64,000 nt of DNA from Rhodococcus spelaei (lineage in GTDB: Bacteria; Actinomycetota; Actinomycetes; Mycobacteriales; Mycobacteriaceae). The stretch is taken from positions 1-64,000 of the forward strand of contig NZ_VIGH01000002.1 in the NCBI RefSeq assembly GCF_006704125.1, written 5' to 3'. Both the position numbers and the translations under genes were made by a program. Position 1 is the first letter of the stretch; every line of letters starts with the position of its first letter. This document shows positions 8,928-19,141 of this stretch, in pieces. The notes below the pieces were generated by a model, which was not told where the DNA came from, ran no database searches, and worked only from the letters and a program-made list of their open reading frames with translations.

Positions 8928-9899
8928 CTAGCCGCGGGTGGCGAGCGAGCGCAGGAAGAAGGTGAGGTTCGCCGGGCGTTCGGCGAGCCTGCGCATGAAG
9001 TAGCCGTACCACTGGCCACCGTAGGGCACGTACACCCGCACCTGTGCACCCCCAGCGGCCAACCGTGCCTGCTCGACATCCCGGATCCCGTAGAGCATCT
9101 GGTGTTCGTAGTCCCCCGCCCCTCGGCCCGCCCCGGCCGCCGACGCGGCGGCCGCGTCGACCATCACCGGGTCGTGCGAGGCCACCATCGGGTAGCCCTG
9201 CCCGTCCATCAGGACGGTCAGGCAGCGCAGGTACGACGCGTCCACCTCCGCCCGGGACTGGTAGGCCACCGACTCCGGTTCGCGGTACGCACCCTTGCAC
9301 AACCGAATTCGCGATCCCGGTCCCGAAAGGTCGCGGCAGTCCCCCTCGGTTCGCCGCAGGTACGCCTGCAGCACCGTGCCCAGCCACGGGTAGTCCGCGC
9401 GCAGTTCGGTGACGATCGACAGGGTCGAGTCAGTGGTGGTGTGGTCCTCCGCGTCGACGGTGACCCACACGCCGGCCTCCTGCGCCGCCGCACACAGGTG
9501 GTGGGCGTGCTCGAGCGCCACCGCCCGACCATCGGACGGCAGTGCCTGCCCGAGAGCGGACAGCTTCACCGACACCTCGAGCCGGCGCGTCTCCCCCGCT
9601 GTGCGGGCCTCGGGCAGTCGCGCCAGTTCCGCCAGCAGGGACCGGTATTCGGCGACCGCCGCGCGTGCCTGAGTGAGGTCGGTGGTGTCCTCGCCGAGGT
9701 GGTCGATGCTCACCATCCGGCCCGAGTCGAGCAGCGTGCGGGCTGCCACGAGCGCATCGGACCGGGTCTCGCCCGCGATGAACCTGGTCACGATGGACCT
9801 GGTACCGGGCGCACGGGTGATCGCCGACTTGACCCTGGGTGAGCGGGCCGCGGCGAGGATCGCGGGGCGGAGCGGATTCGCCAGCGCCCGGGGCACCAC
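8928..9899 (-). CDS. prodh: Proline dehydrogenase (monofunctional, FAD-dependent)
   Basis: A 323-residue PutA/PRODH-type barrel. It oxidises L-proline to 1-pyrroline-5-carboxylate and passes electrons to the respiratory chain. Seen motifs: LEVSVKLSALGQ (strand with the conserved lysine), WVTVDAEDHTTTDSTL (FAD/substrate acid cluster), IRLCKGAYREPESVAY near residue 205, and the arginine pair in YGYFMRRLAERP that binds the substrate carboxylate. It lies 2 bases downstream of pruA on the same strand, so the two steps of proline catabolism form one operon. The start GTG/ATG at 9899 directly follows the pruA stop. Confidence 0.92.
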   Translation of the reverse strand: MVPRALANPLRPAILAAARSPRVKSAITRAPGTRSIVTRFIAGETRSDALVAARTLLDSGRMVSIDHLGEDTTDLTQARAAVAEYRSLLAELARLPEARTAGETRRLEVSVKLSALGQALPSDGRAVALEHAHHLCAAAQEAGVWVTVDAEDHTTTDSTLSIVTELRADYPWLGTVLQAYLRRTEGDCRDLSGPGSRIRLCKGAYREPESVAYQSRAEVDASYLRCLTVLMDGQGYPMVASHDPVMVDAAAASAAGAGRGAGDYEHQMLYGIRDVEQARLAAGGAQVRVYVPYGGQWYGYFMRRLAERPANLTFFLRSLATRG

Positions 9900-9901
9900 G
9901 G

Positions 9902-11545
9902 TCAGGCCTCCGGCCCCATGTGCGGGTACCGGTAGTTCGTCGGAGGGACGAAGGTCTCCTTGATCGTGCGCGCGGAGGTCCAGCGCAGCAGGTTGATCGG
10001 CGAGCCCGCCTTGTCGTTGGTCCCCGAGGCGCGGGCCCCGCCGAAGGGTTGCTGGCCGACGACCGCGCCGGTCGGCTTGTCGTTGACGTAGAAGTTCCCG
10101 GCGGTGAATCTCAGTGCGGCGGCGGCCTTGTCGACCGCGACACGGTCGTCCGCGATCACCGATCCGGTCAGTGCGTAGGGCGCGGTGGCGTCGACCACCT
10201 CCAGCAACCTCTCGAATGCGTTCGGTGCCGCGTCGTCGTAGACGTGCACCGAGAGCACCGGACCGAAGTACTCGGTGGCGAACGACTCGTCGGCCGGGTC
10301 GTCGGCGAGCAGGACCGTCGGACGCACGAAGTAGCCCTCGCTGTCGTCGTACTTGCCGCCGACGGCGATCTCGACCCCGGCGGCGCCGCGGGCGCGCTCG
10401 ATGGCCGCGACGTTCTTGTCGTAGGCCGCGCGGTCGATCAGCGCCCCACCGAAGTTCGACAGGTCGGTCACGTCACCGTAGGTGAGTTCGTCCGCCTCGG
10501 CGAGGAAGTCTGCACCCATCCGCTCCCACACCGAGCGCGGTACGTACGCCCGCGAAGCGGCCGAGCACTTCTGACCCTGGTACTCGAATGCGCCGCGCAC
10601 CATGGCCGTTCGCAGCACGTCCGGGTCCGCCGACGCGTGCGCGACGATGAAGTCCTTGCCACCGGTCTCCCCGACCAGCCGCGGGTACCCGTGGTAGCGG
10701 TCGATGTTGCTGCCCACCTCCCGCCACAGGTGCTGGAAGGTGCGGGTCGAGCCGGTGAAGTGAATGCCCGCCAGGCGCGGATCACCCAGCGCCACATCGG
10801 AAACCGCCGCACCGGACCCGGTGACCAGGTTGATCACCCCGGGCGGCAGGCCGGCCTCCTCGAGCAGTTTCATCGTCCAGTAGGCGGCGAGGGTCTGGGT
10901 GGTCGCGGGCTTCCACACGACGGTGTTGCCCATCAGCGCGGGTGCGGTCGGCAGGTTGCCCGCGATCGCGGAGAAGTTGAACGGGGTGATCGCGTAGACG
11001 AAGCCCTCGAGCGGACGGTACTCCATCCGGTTCCACACGCCGGGACCGGACGTCGGCTGCTCGGCGAGGATCTGCCGTGCGAAATGCACGTTGAACCGCC
11101 AGAAGTCGACCAGCTCGCAGGGGGCGTCGATCTCCGCCTGCTGCACGGTCTTCGACTGCCCCAGCATCGTTGCGGCGGCGAGGGTCTCGCGCCACGGCCC
11201 GGCCAGCAGGTCCGCGGCGCGCAGCAGCACCGCGGCGCGGTCGTCGAAGGACAGCGCCCGCCAGCCGGGGGCGGCGGCGACCGCCGCGCTGACGGCCGCG
11301 TCGGCGTCCTCGTGGGTGGCGTCGGTGAGGGTGCCGAGCACCGCGCGCCGGCGGTGCGGCTGCACCACCTCGACCCGAGTGCCGCGGCCCTGCCGGTGCA
11401 CGCCACCGATGACGTGCGGCAGGTCGATGTGGTCGGCGGCCAGCTCGGCCAGTTCGGTTGCGAGGATCGTGCGTTCGCGACTGCCCGGTGCGTACGCGTG
11501 CACCGGCTCGTTGGCGGGCGCGGGAACCTGAGTGACGGCGTCCAT
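9902..11545 (-). CDS. pruA: L-glutamate gamma-semialdehyde dehydrogenase (P5C dehydrogenase)
   Basis: A 547-residue aldehyde dehydrogenase. It converts glutamate semialdehyde to glutamate with NAD+, the second step of proline use. Family segments: FNFSAIAGNLPTAPALMGNTVVWKPA (NAD binding), GIHFTGSTRTFQHLW, GETGGKDFIVAHASADPD (catalytic glutamate), and FEYQGQKCSAASRAYVP (catalytic cysteine near residue 320). The C-terminal tail GGARASGTNDKAGSPINLLRW is diagnostic for the P5C group. The ATG at 11545 is preceded by GGAGGC. It is followed after 2 bases by prodh. Confidence 0.95.
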   Translation of the reverse strand: MDAVTQVPAPANEPVHAYAPGSRERTILATELAELAADHIDLPHVIGGVHRQGRGTRVEVVQPHRRRAVLGTLTDATHEDADAAVSAAVAAAPGWRALSFDDRAAVLLRAADLLAGPWRETLAAATMLGQSKTVQQAEIDAPCELVDFWRFNVHFARQILAEQPTSGPGVWNRMEYRPLEGFVYAITPFNFSAIAGNLPTAPALMGNTVVWKPATTQTLAAYWTMKLLEEAGLPPGVINLVTGSGAAVSDVALGDPRLAGIHFTGSTRTFQHLWREVGSNIDRYHGYPRLVGETGGKDFIVAHASADPDVLRTAMVRGAFEYQGQKCSAASRAYVPRSVWERMGADFLAEADELTYGDVTDLSNFGGALIDRAAYDKNVAAIERARGAAGVEIAVGGKYDDSEGYFVRPTVLLADDPADESFATEYFGPVLSVHVYDDAAPNAFERLLEVVDATAPYALTGSVIADDRVAVDKAAAALRFTAGNFYVNDKPTGAVVGQQPFGGARASGTNDKAGSPINLLRWTSARTIKETFVPPTNYRYPHMGPEA

Positions 11546-11653
11546 GCTGCCTCCTGCCCCGAGGAATCGCTCCCGGGCGGCACCCCGGCAACGTCTAACC
11601 AGGAACTCGAATCCAGGCTAGCCCACACGGCGAATGCGCTCCGTGCTTGTGCG

Positions 11654-11683
11654 CGATCGTGACCCCGGCCGGGGTCACGATCG
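11654..11683. terminator. Perfect 30-bp palindrome between dapC and pruA
   Basis: Two 15-base arms (11654-11668 and 11669-11683) are exactly complementary with no spacer. It lies 20 bases beyond the dapC stop and 108 bases before the pruA start, on the transcribed strand of both. A terminator for the fdxC-dapC transcript is the simplest reading; an operator for pruA is also possible because the arms contain CGTGACC/GGTCACG. Confidence 0.6.
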
Positions 11684-11703
11684 GGCACGGGCAGCGCAGC
11701 TGC

Positions 11704-12801
11704 TCACAAACGCGAGGCCGCCGCCGCGATCCGCTCGTCGGTCTCCGTCAGCGCCATCCGCACGTGCCGGCGACTGCCAGGACCGTAGAAATCACCCGGC
11801 GCGACCAGGATTCCGCGCTCGGCGAACCAGTCGACGGTGTCGCGGCAGGCCTCCTCGCGGGTCACCCACAGGTAGAGCCCGGCCTCGGAGTTGTCGACCG
11901 TGAACCCGGCGCCGCGGACCGCGTCGAGCAGCACCTCGCGGCGCTTGCGGTACCGCTCACGTTGCTCGTTCTCGTGCTCGTCGTCGCCCAGCGCCGCCGT
12001 CATCGCGGCCTGCACGGTCGTCGGCATGATCATGCCGGCGTGCTTGCGGACCTCGAGCAGTTCGGCGACGAGCGCCGGGTCGCCGGTGACGAAGCCGGCC
12101 CGGTAGCTGGCCAGGTTCGAGGTCTTCGACAGCGAGTGCACGGCCAGCAGACCGGTGTGGTCACCGTCCGACACCCGCGGGTCGAGGATCGAGTAGGCCT
12201 CGGCCTCCCAGGTCAGGCCCAGGTAGCACTCGTCGGACACCACGATCGCGCCGCGCTGACGGGCGAAGTCCACGACCTTGCGCAGGTGGTCGATGCCGAG
12301 CACCTTGCCGGTCGGGTTCGACGGCGAGTTGACGAAGATCAGCGCCGGGCTCTCGGGCCCCAACCGCATCGTGCCGTCGGCGCGCAGCACCCGACAGCCG
12401 GCCAACAGGGCCCCTACCTCGTAGGTCGGGTACGCGACCTCCGGGATCACCACCAGGTCGTCGGCGCCGAGGCCGAGCAGACGCGGCAGCCAGGCAATCA
12501 TCTCCTTGGTGCCGAGCGCGGGCAGCACCGCAGCCGGGTCGATCCCCGTGACCCCGTACCGTCGGGCCAACGCGGACGCCGCCGCGGCACGCAGCTCCGG
12601 GGTGCCGTGCGTCGTCGGGTACCCGGGCACCTCCGACACCGACGCCAGGGCCTCGCGAATCAGCGGTGCGACCGGGTCGACCGGGGTTCCGACGGACAGG
12701 TTGACGATGCCGCCGGGATGCGACTGCGCCTTCGCCTTGGCGTCGGCAAGCGAGTCCCACGGAAAGTCGGGCAGTCCTCGGGAGACGGGTGTACGGGGCA
12801 A
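11704..12801 (-). CDS. dapC: Succinyldiaminopimelate transaminase
   Basis: A 365-residue class I/II PLP aminotransferase, predicted to form N-succinyl-LL-diaminopimelate for lysine and peptidoglycan synthesis. Visible features are the substrate-side N-terminus LPDFPWDSLADAKAKA, the PLP-binding segment PALGTKEMIAWLP, the conserved FVNSPSNPTGKV, VVSDECYLGL, and the Schiff-base lysine in SLSKTSNLASYRAGF. The actinobacterial DapC group is recognised by the ferredoxin gene directly upstream, as seen here: TTG 12801 begins one base after the fdxC stop, so the genes are coupled. The TTG start is unusual but fixed by that junction. Confidence 0.9.
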   Translation of the reverse strand: MPRTPVSRGLPDFPWDSLADAKAKAQSHPGGIVNLSVGTPVDPVAPLIREALASVSEVPGYPTTHGTPELRAAAASALARRYGVTGIDPAAVLPALGTKEMIAWLPRLLGLGADDLVVIPEVAYPTYEVGALLAGCRVLRADGTMRLGPESPALIFVNSPSNPTGKVLGIDHLRKVVDFARQRGAIVVSDECYLGLTWEAEAYSILDPRVSDGDHTGLLAVHSLSKTSNLASYRAGFVTGDPALVAELLEVRKHAGMIMPTTVQAAMTAALGDDEHENEQRERYRKRREVLLDAVRGAGFTVDNSEAGLYLWVTREEACRDTVDWFAERGILVAPGDFYGPGSRRHVRMALTETDERIAAAASRL

Positions 12802-12802
12802 G

Positions 12803-13126
12803 TCAGTCCTCGCCCATGGGGGGCAACGCCTTGATGAACGGCGGGTCGTAGTCGACCTTGCCGAGCTTGGCGGCGCCGCCGGGAGAGCCGAGCTCGACGA
12901 AGAAGTCGACGTTCGCGCTCACGTACGCGTTCCACTGGTCCGGCACGTCGTCCTCGTAGAAGATCGCCTCGACCGGGCAGACCGGCTCGCAGGCGCCGCA
13001 GTCCACGCACTCGTCGGGGTGGATGTAGAGCATCCGGCCGCCCTCGTAAATACAGTCGACGGGGCACTCCTCGATGCACGCCTTGTCGAGCACATCCACG
13101 CACGGTTCAGCAATCGTGTAGGGCAC
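12803..13126 (-). CDS. fdxC: Seven-iron ferredoxin FdxC
   Basis: A 107-residue bacterial ferredoxin. The first cluster ligands lie in CVDVLDKACIEECPVDC near the N-terminus and the second in CVDCGACEPVCPVEAI near residue 40. This arrangement holds one 3Fe-4S and one 4Fe-4S cluster, as in mycobacterial FdxC/FdxA. It is a soluble low-potential electron carrier. It starts at GTG 13126 after an AAAGGCAGC stretch. A GATACTAGT box about 65 bases upstream is a candidate -10. It is the first gene of the fdxC-dapC unit. Confidence 0.93.
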   Translation of the reverse strand: MPYTIAEPCVDVLDKACIEECPVDCIYEGGRMLYIHPDECVDCGACEPVCPVEAIFYEDDVPDQWNAYVSANVDFFVELGSPGGAAKLGKVDYDPPFIKALPPMGED

Positions 13127-13242
13127 TGCCGCTGCCTTTCTGAACGGACCTGTTTCGTCGAGCGCACAACGCGAACGCTCACGAGTTACTAGTATCACCC
13201 CTCCGAACCGCACCCGGCCGCGCAGGGTGCCCTCAGGGTGAG

Positions 13243-14064
13243 TCAGACGGTGGTGGCTCCGAGGGCGCCGGTGTGCTCGACCGCGGTGCGCACCGTGTGC
13301 CCGTCGATCCACCGCCGGCCCTGCACCGCGGCGTCGAACAGCGCCCCGCGCTCCCCGAGGTAGTCCGCGACCGCGCCGAGGAACGGCACGTGCCCGAGGA
13401 CCTGGTACGGCCGGGACGGTTGCGGCCGCTTGTGCAGCTCGTCCGGGATGGCCCGCAGTGTCCGGGCAGTACGCCACAGTCCGCCGAGCATGGCCAGCGG
13501 ACGCCAACCCGCCGCCGACTCGTCCGACGGTTCCCCGGCCCGCTCCTGTGCGAGCAGCGTGCGCGCGTCCGTCGAGCGCTTGCACAACACGGCCGCGAGC
13601 ATGTCGACCTGGGCGCTGCGGTCGGTGACGCCCAACTCGCGGGCGACGGCGACCAGCACCAGCGTCTGGTTGGCGAACCCGAGCAGGTCCTGCAGCGGCA
13701 GGCGCTTCGCGAGCGGCCCGAGCACGCCGGGGAACGCGACCACGATGGTGTTGAGCAGCCCCAGCCTGGTCAGCCACCAGCGGGCGCGGCGCTCGTCGCT
13801 GGCCCGCACCCAGGCCGCGGTGCCGGGCACCTCGGCGAGGTCCAGCAGCCACGCGGCCCCGTCGAGCGACTTCTCGACGAGACTCCGATCCTCGGCGTTC
13901 GGCAGGAACGTGCGCGCCTTGATGCCCAGCGGGTCGCTGCTCGCCAGGTCGAGCAGCGGGTTGACCCCCCACGCCGCCCGCTCGAGAACCGCGACGACGC
14001 GTCCGTCGCCGATGAGGTCCCCGGCGTTCCGATCCTTGGCGGCCTTCCGATCCTGTGCGTTCAT
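13243..14064 (-). CDS. Conserved hypothetical protein next to fbiC
   Basis: A 273-residue protein of unknown function. The N-terminus is charged; one moderately hydrophobic helix, [19 protein letters not shown], lies near residue 100 and a second stretch, [19 protein letters not shown], follows. There is no signal peptide and I recognise no catalytic motif. Its ATG at 14064 overlaps the fbiC stop (ATGA), so it is translationally coupled to F420 biosynthesis; a role in that pathway is only an inference. An alpha-helical peripheral membrane protein is the most I can say. Confidence 0.75.
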   Translation of the reverse strand: MNAQDRKAAKDRNAGDLIGDGRVVAVLERAAWGVNPLLDLASSDPLGIKARTFLPNAEDRSLVEKSLDGAAWLLDLAEVPGTAAWVRASDERRARWWLTRLGLLNTIVVAFPGVLGPLAKRLPLQDLLGFANQTLVLVAVARELGVTDRSAQVDMLAAVLCKRSTDARTLLAQERAGEPSDESAAGWRPLAMLGGLWRTARTLRAIPDELHKRPQPSRPYQVLGHVPFLGAVADYLGERGALFDAAVQGRRWIDGHTVRTAVEHTGALGATTV

Positions 14065-16661
14065 GAAACCCCCACTCTCTCGGCATAGCTGGTCGTGCGC
14101 TGTCGAGCCGGTCGACCGATCCCCTCGGCGATGGCCCGCAGTTCGGCGACGGACATCTGCGAGCCGTGCTGCGAACCCGCCATCCGCGAGATGGTCTCCT
14201 CCATCAGTGTGCCCCCGAGGTCGTTGGCGCCGCCCTGCAACATCGCCTGGGTGCCCTCGGTGCCGAGCTTGACCCAGCTGGTCTGGATGTTCGGGATCCG
14301 CCCGTGCAGCATCACCCGGGCCAGCGCGTGCGCCGCCCGGTTGTCACGTCGGGTCGGGCCGGGTCGCGAGGCGCCGGCCAGGTACAGCGGCGACGACTGG
14401 TGCACGAACGGCAGCAGCACGAACTCGGTGAATCCGCCGGTGCGGTCCTGGATTCCGCGCAGGACGTTCAGATGCCCCACCCAGTGATGCGGCTGGTCCA
14501 CGTGGCCGTACATCATCGTCGAACTGGACCGCAGGCCCACCTCGTGCGCAGTGCTGACCACGTCGATCCACGTGCTCGTCGGGAGCTTGCCCTTGGTGAG
14601 CACCCAGCGCACCTCGTCGTCGAGGATCTCCGCCGCCGTGCCGGGAATCGTGTCGAGTCCCGCCTCCCGCAGTTCGGTCAGCCAGTCCCGCACACTCTGC
14701 CCGCCTCGGGAGGCGCCGTTGACGATCTCCATCGGGCTGAAGGCGTGCACGTGCATCGACGGCACCCGTGCCTTGACCGCGCGCACCAGGTCCGCGTAGC
14801 CGGTGACGGGCAGTTCGGGGTCGATCCCGCCCTGCATGCAGACCTCGGTGGCCCCGGCGACGTGCGCCTCCCAGGCCCGGTCCGCGACCTCGTTCGCGGA
14901 CAGGGTGAATGCGTCGGCGTCGCCCTTGCGCTGTGCGAACGCGCAGAAACGGCAACCGGTGTAGCAGATGTTGGTGAAGTTGATGTTCCGGTTCACCACG
15001 TAGGTGACCTCGTCACCGACCGCCTCGCGGCGCAGCGCGTCGGCGAGGGCGACCAGGGCCTCGAGCCCCTCGCCGTCAGCGTTGGCCAGCGCCCGGTACT
15101 CGTCGTCGGTGCAGCCGGCGGGATCGGCCTCGGCGCTGCGCAACGCCGCCAGCACGTCGGTGCCCACCCGGGCCGGCGCACTCAGCGAGAGCACCTGCTC
15201 GCGCACGGTCTCCCAGTCGCCGAACGCGCTGCCCAGGTCGGAACGGGTCTCGGTGTTGCGGCCCTGGGTGTCGATCTCGGTGTTCAGGTCGACGCGACCC
15301 GTCGACGCCCACGTCTCGTCCGGCTCCTGCCACGGCAACCCGACCGGCCGGGTGTCGTGCCGGGCCAGACCCGTCACTGGGTCCGCCAGTGCATGCACGT
15401 GCGCGCTGATCCGCGGGTCGATCCAGGGTGAGCCGGCCACCACGTACTTCGGCTGCGCCGCCGTCCGCTCGACGAGCTCGAAACCCGCCTCTGCGGTGAG
15501 CGCGGCGAGGGTGTCCAGGTTCGGCCAGGGACGCTCGGGGTTGACGTGATCGGGGGTGAGCGGGGACACCCCACCCCAGTCGTCGACGCCGGAGGCGATC
15601 AACTCCAGGCACTCCTGCCCGGATACCAGGTTCGGCGGTGACTGGATGCGCATCGACGGTCCGAGCACCAGTCGGGCGACGGCGATCGCGGCGCGGAACT
15701 CCGCTATCCCGGCGTCCGGAGTCTCGCGCATCGCGGTGTCATCCTTGGCAAGGAAGTTCTGGATGATGACTTCCTGGATGTGCCCGAAGGCCTTGTGCGA
15801 CTGGCGAATCGCCATGATCGACTCGGCCCGCTCGGTCATCGACTCGCCGATACCGACCAGGATGCCGGTGGTGAACGGCACCGAGAGCCGACCCGCGTCG
15901 GTAAGCGTGCGCAGCCGCACGGCGGGGTCCTTGTCGGGGCTGCCGTAGTGGCACTCGCCCTTCTCCGTGAACAGCCGCGTCGAGGTGGTCTCGAGCATCA
16001 TGCCCATCGACGGGGCGACCGGCTTGAGCCGGTTGATCTCCTCCCAGCTCATCACCCCCGGATTGAGGTGCGGGAGCAGACCGGTCTCCTCGAGCACCCG
16101 GATCGACATCGCGCGCAGGTAGTCGAGGGTGGAGTCGTAGCCGCGGGACTCGAGCCACTCCTGCGCCTCCGGCCAGCGCGCCTCGGGCCGGTCACCGAGG
16201 GTGAACAGCGCCTCCTTGCAGCCCAGTTCCGCGCCGCGGCGAGCGATGTCGAGGACCTCGTCCGGGTCCAGGTACATCCCGTGGCCCTCGGCGCGCAGTT
16301 TGCCGGGCACCGTCACGAAGGTGCAGTAGTGGCACTTGTCGCGGCACAGCCGGGTCAGCGGAATGAAGACCTTGCGGGAGTAGCTGACCGTCCTCGGCCT
16401 GCCCGCGGCCTCGAGGCCGGCGTCACGGACCCGCGCCGCCGAGACGGACAGGTCGTCCAGGTCCGCGCCACGCGCGTGCAGCAGCACCGTCGCCTCGTCG
16501 ACATTGAGCGTGGCACCGTCGCGGGCCCGGCGCAGCGCACGCCGCATCGCCGATGCGGACGGGACGGCCACCTCCCGCTTTACACCCGAAGGCATGGCCG
16601 GGTCGGGCAGCATCGCGGGCGTGGTGGTGTCGTCGTCGCTCGTGGTCACGCGTTCGATCAT
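14061..16661 (-). CDS. fbiC: FO synthase, fused CofG-CofH radical SAM enzyme
   Basis: An 866-residue bifunctional enzyme that makes 7,8-didemethyl-8-hydroxy-5-deazariboflavin (FO), the chromophore of coenzyme F420. The N-terminal CofG half carries the radical SAM cysteines CRDKCHYC near residue 105. The C-terminal CofH half carries CYTGCRFC near residue 570, in [18 protein letters not shown]. Supporting segments are [11 protein letters not shown] and [16 protein letters not shown]. The length is that of actinobacterial FbiC. It indicates that this organism makes F420. The ATG is at 16661. The next gene overlaps it by 4 bases. Confidence 0.96.
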   Translation of the reverse strand: MIERVTTSDDDTTTPAMLPDPAMPSGVKREVAVPSASAMRRALRRARDGATLNVDEATVLLHARGADLDDLSVSAARVRDAGLEAAGRPRTVSYSRKVFIPLTRLCRDKCHYCTFVTVPGKLRAEGHGMYLDPDEVLDIARRGAELGCKEALFTLGDRPEARWPEAQEWLESRGYDSTLDYLRAMSIRVLEETGLLPHLNPGVMSWEEINRLKPVAPSMGMMLETTSTRLFTEKGECHYGSPDKDPAVRLRTLTDAGRLSVPFTTGILVGIGESMTERAESIMAIRQSHKAFGHIQEVIIQNFLAKDDTAMRETPDAGIAEFRAAIAVARLVLGPSMRIQSPPNLVSGQECLELIASGVDDWGGVSPLTPDHVNPERPWPNLDTLAALTAEAGFELVERTAAQPKYVVAGSPWIDPRISAHVHALADPVTGLARHDTRPVGLPWQEPDETWASTGRVDLNTEIDTQGRNTETRSDLGSAFGDWETVREQVLSLSAPARVGTDVLAALRSAEADPAGCTDDEYRALANADGEGLEALVALADALRREAVGDEVTYVVNRNINFTNICYTGCRFCAFAQRKGDADAFTLSANEVADRAWEAHVAGATEVCMQGGIDPELPVTGYADLVRAVKARVPSMHVHAFSPMEIVNGASRGGQSVRDWLTELREAGLDTIPGTAAEILDDEVRWVLTKGKLPTSTWIDVVSTAHEVGLRSSSTMMYGHVDQPHHWVGHLNVLRGIQDRTGGFTEFVLLPFVHQSSPLYLAGASRPGPTRRDNRAAHALARVMLHGRIPNIQTSWVKLGTEGTQAMLQGGANDLGGTLMEETISRMAGSQHGSQMSVAELRAIAEGIGRPARQRTTSYAERVGVS

Positions 16662-16738
16662 GCGCCATCGACGGAGACTTGTGCCACAGCAGGTGGGTGC
16701 TCGCTCCGCAGGCTCCGCTCAGGCAGGTCGGTGCTCGC

Positions 16739-16927
16739 TCAGCCGCGCGGGTAGTCCTCGTCGTCGGGCACACTGCGCTGCTGCTCCGCCGCATCGGCCT
16801 CGTTCACTTCGAGCGCGTCGGTCGTGTTCTCCTCCGCGTCCTCGGCTTCGTCCGGCCCGCCGACCTCGGTGCCCTGCTCGACACCGTCCGCCTCGGGAAC
16901 CTCGGGTTCGAATCGGTCCATGTGCAC
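16739..16927 (-). CDS. Short acidic protein
   Basis: A 62-residue very acidic protein, MHMDRFEPEVPEADGVEQ at its start and VPDDEDYPRG at its end, with about 40% Asp/Glu and no hydrophobic segment. It is likely largely disordered. The ribosome-binding site AGGAGG, 6 bases before the ATG at 16927, is the best in the area and argues for translation. Similar short proteins with an EADxxEQ motif ending in DDEDYR/DDEDYP occur in many Mycobacteriales from memory, with no known function. It lies 77 bases upstream of fbiC on the same strand. Confidence 0.7.
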   Translation of the reverse strand: MHMDRFEPEVPEADGVEQGTEVGGPDEAEDAEENTTDALEVNEADAAEQQRSVPDDEDYPRG

Positions 16928-17006
16928 CTCCTGCTAGCCCCACGGTCCAGGCTAGTAGGCGCCGCGCGCACGTGCGGCGCAGCCGCCGGTCGGGCAGGCT
17001 GAAGGT

Positions 17007-17516
17007 GTGAGCAGCCCCGTACCGGCGGTCGTGACCATGGCGGACCCGCAGTGCCGGCCCAGTCGCAAAGCGCCGCGTCTGTGGGCGATCAACGCCGTGC
17101 TGGTGTGGACCCCCGTCTTCGTCGCGCAGGTCGTGTGGGCGGTGATCGCGGGACGGTGGACCACCTGGCCGCATGTCACGGTGTTCGCGGCGACCCTCGC
17201 GCTCGCGCTCGCGCACGTGCTGGTGGTCCCGCAGTGGCGGTACCGCGTGCATCGCTGGGAGGTCAGTCCGAGCGCGGTGTACACCCGGACGGGGTGGTTC
17301 AACCAGGAGCGACGCATCGCCCCGATCTCCCGGATCCAGACGGTCGACACCGAGCGCGGGCCGATCGACCGACTGCTCGGTCTGGCCACGGTCACGGTCA
17401 CCACGGCGTCGTCGGCGGGGGCCGTCAAGATCACCGCACTGGACCAGGACGTCGCCGACGCGACTGTCGCCCAGCTGACCGAGATCGCCGGCCGCAACCT
17501 CGGGGACGCGACGTGA
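17007..17516 (+). CDS. PH-domain (YdbS-like) membrane protein
   Basis: A 169-residue protein. Two membrane helices, LWAINAVLVWTPVFVAQVVWAVIAG and VTVFAATLALALAHVLVVPQ, are followed by a bacterial PH (bPH2, formerly DUF304) domain: YRVHRWEVSPSAVYTRTGWFNQERRIAPISRIQTVDTERG. The core RIQTVD and LLGLATVTVTTASS are typical. The function of this family is unknown, although B. subtilis YdbS/YdbT were linked to bacteriocin resistance. Its stop overlaps the next gene's start (GTGA), so the two act as a YdbS-YdbT-like pair. It is divergent from the acidic protein gene. Confidence 0.8.
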   Translation: MSSPVPAVVTMADPQCRPSRKAPRLWAINAVLVWTPVFVAQVVWAVIAGRWTTWPHVTVFAATLALALAHVLVVPQWRYRVHRWEVSPSAVYTRTGWFNQERRIAPISRIQTVDTERGPIDRLLGLATVTVTTASSAGAVKITALDQDVADATVAQLTEIAGRNLGDAT

Positions 17517-19111
17517 GTGCGCCGGGCCGCGTCGGCGTGCCCAGTCCGGCGCCGGGCACGGCTCCCCCGGAGGCCTCGGGCGACGAGGCACTCGCCGCAG
17601 AAGAAGAGCAGCCCTGGCTGCGTCTGGACAAGCGGATGCTGCTGGTGCATCCGGTCAACGAGGTCGTCAGACTCCTTCCGGTACTGCTGATCTCTCTCGT
17701 CCTCGGCAGCCGAACGGGCAACCACCTCTGGGGGCTCGTCGCGGTAGCCGTTCTGGTGATCTTCGCGCTGCTCCGCTGGTTCACCACCAGCTACCGACTC
17801 GGCCCGGTGCACGTGCAGCTGCGGTCGGGCATCTTCCAGAAGAAGTTGCTGTCGGTGCCGCGCAACCGGATTCGCTCGGTCGACGTGGAAGCCGGTGTGC
17901 TGCACCGCATGCTCGGACTGTCCGTGGTGCGCGTCGGCACCGGACTGCGTACGGGCCGGCCCGGCGAATCGTCGAAGTTCGAGCTCAACGCCCTCGACTC
18001 CAGGCTGGTTCCGGCGCTGCGCGTGGCCCTGCTCGCCCGACATCTCGACGCCCAGACCCTCGACGAACGGGAGTCCGCCACACCGCAATCCGCGGGACCG
18101 CCGGAGGCACCGGAGGTAGAGATCGCGCACTGGTCGCCCCGCTGGGTGCGCTACGCACCATTCTCGGTCACCGGTGTACTCACCGTCCTCACACTGGTCG
18201 GTGTGGCCTTCCAGTACGGCGTCGGCGAGCAGATCGCCCGTTCGTCGGCCGTTTCACGCGGGCTCGACTCGGCGCAGCGGCTCGGCACCACGGCAGCCGT
18301 ACTCGCCGGGCTGTTCCTGCTGCTGGCCCTCGCGAGCGCGCTGGCGTGCGTGCGCTACCTCGTCGCGTTCAGCAATCTTCGCGTCACCGACGACGGGCAT
18401 GTGCTGCACGTGAGCCACGGACTGCTCAAGACCCGACAGAGCACCCTGGATCGGACCAGGCTGCGCGGCACCACGCTGCACGAGCCGCTGCTGCTGCGAC
18501 TCGCCCACGGTGCACGACTGGACGCGATCATGACAGGCGTCGCGGTGGAGAGGCGGCACTCGTCGATGCTGCTGCCGCAGGCCCCGCACGCGGAGGCCAC
18601 CCGCATGATGGGAATCGTCCTGCGCGAGCAGCACTTCCCCACCGACGTCACCGGGCCCCTCACCGAGCACGGACCCCGTGCGCGGCGCCGCCGGTACACC
18701 CGTGCGCTGTTACCGGTCGCCGTCCTCGCCGCGGCCGACGCCGTCGCGGCCGCGTTCGGCGCGAGCACCGGTTGGCCGGCGGTGGTCGTACTGGTGCTGC
18801 TCGCCGGGTTCGCCGCCGCACTCGCCCACGACCGCTACCGCGGGCTGGGCCACGCAACGCCACCCGGCTGGCTGGTGACCTCGAGCGGTTCCCTGGACCG
18901 CGGCCGCCACAGCCTCGAGGCCGACGGCATCGTCGGCTGGACCGTGCGCCAGACCTTCTTCCAACGGCGCGCGGGGGTGGCCACGATCGTCGCGGCGACG
19001 CCCGCCGGCACCGGCCACTACGAGGTGATCGACCTGCCCGTCGAGCGGGCGTGGGGCCTGGTCGAGTCGGTGGCCCCCGGGGCGGGCGACATCTGGAGCA
19101 CCACAACCTGA
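17513..19111 (+). CDS. PH-domain (YdbT-like) membrane protein with three PH repeats
   Basis: A 532-residue membrane protein, partner of the preceding gene. After a charged N-terminus come pairs of membrane helices, each followed by a bPH2 domain. The first has YRLGPVHVQLRSGIFQKKLLSVPRNRIRSVDVEAG (residues about 95-160), the second FSNLRVTDDGHVLHVSHGLLKTRQSTLDRTRLRG (about 285-345), and the third SGSLDRGRHSLEADGIVGW near the C-terminus. The helix-PH alternation matches YdbT. The GTG at 17513 is chosen because it overlaps the upstream stop; the frame opens earlier but without similarity. GH38 follows 30 bases later. Confidence 0.8.
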   Translation: MSAPGRVGVPSPAPGTAPPEASGDEALAAEEEQPWLRLDKRMLLVHPVNEVVRLLPVLLISLVLGSRTGNHLWGLVAVAVLVIFALLRWFTTSYRLGPVHVQLRSGIFQKKLLSVPRNRIRSVDVEAGVLHRMLGLSVVRVGTGLRTGRPGESSKFELNALDSRLVPALRVALLARHLDAQTLDERESATPQSAGPPEAPEVEIAHWSPRWVRYAPFSVTGVLTVLTLVGVAFQYGVGEQIARSSAVSRGLDSAQRLGTTAAVLAGLFLLLALASALACVRYLVAFSNLRVTDDGHVLHVSHGLLKTRQSTLDRTRLRGTTLHEPLLLRLAHGARLDAIMTGVAVERRHSSMLLPQAPHAEATRMMGIVLREQHFPTDVTGPLTEHGPRARRRRYTRALLPVAVLAAADAVAAAFGASTGWPAVVVLVLLAGFAAALAHDRYRGLGHATPPGWLVTSSGSLDRGRHSLEADGIVGWTVRQTFFQRRAGVATIVAATPAGTGHYEVIDLPVERAWGLVESVAPGAGDIWSTTT

Positions 19112-19141
19112 TCCGATCGAACCACAACCGTGGAGGTCCCG

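Noticed and set aside
9839-11662. 607-residue plus-strand open frame
   Set aside because: It is antisense to pruA and shows no family similarity; high-GC shadow frame.
11654-11683. Operator reading of the 30-bp palindrome before pruA
   Set aside because: A terminator for fdxC-dapC explains the position better; a regulator role is not excluded but unsupported.
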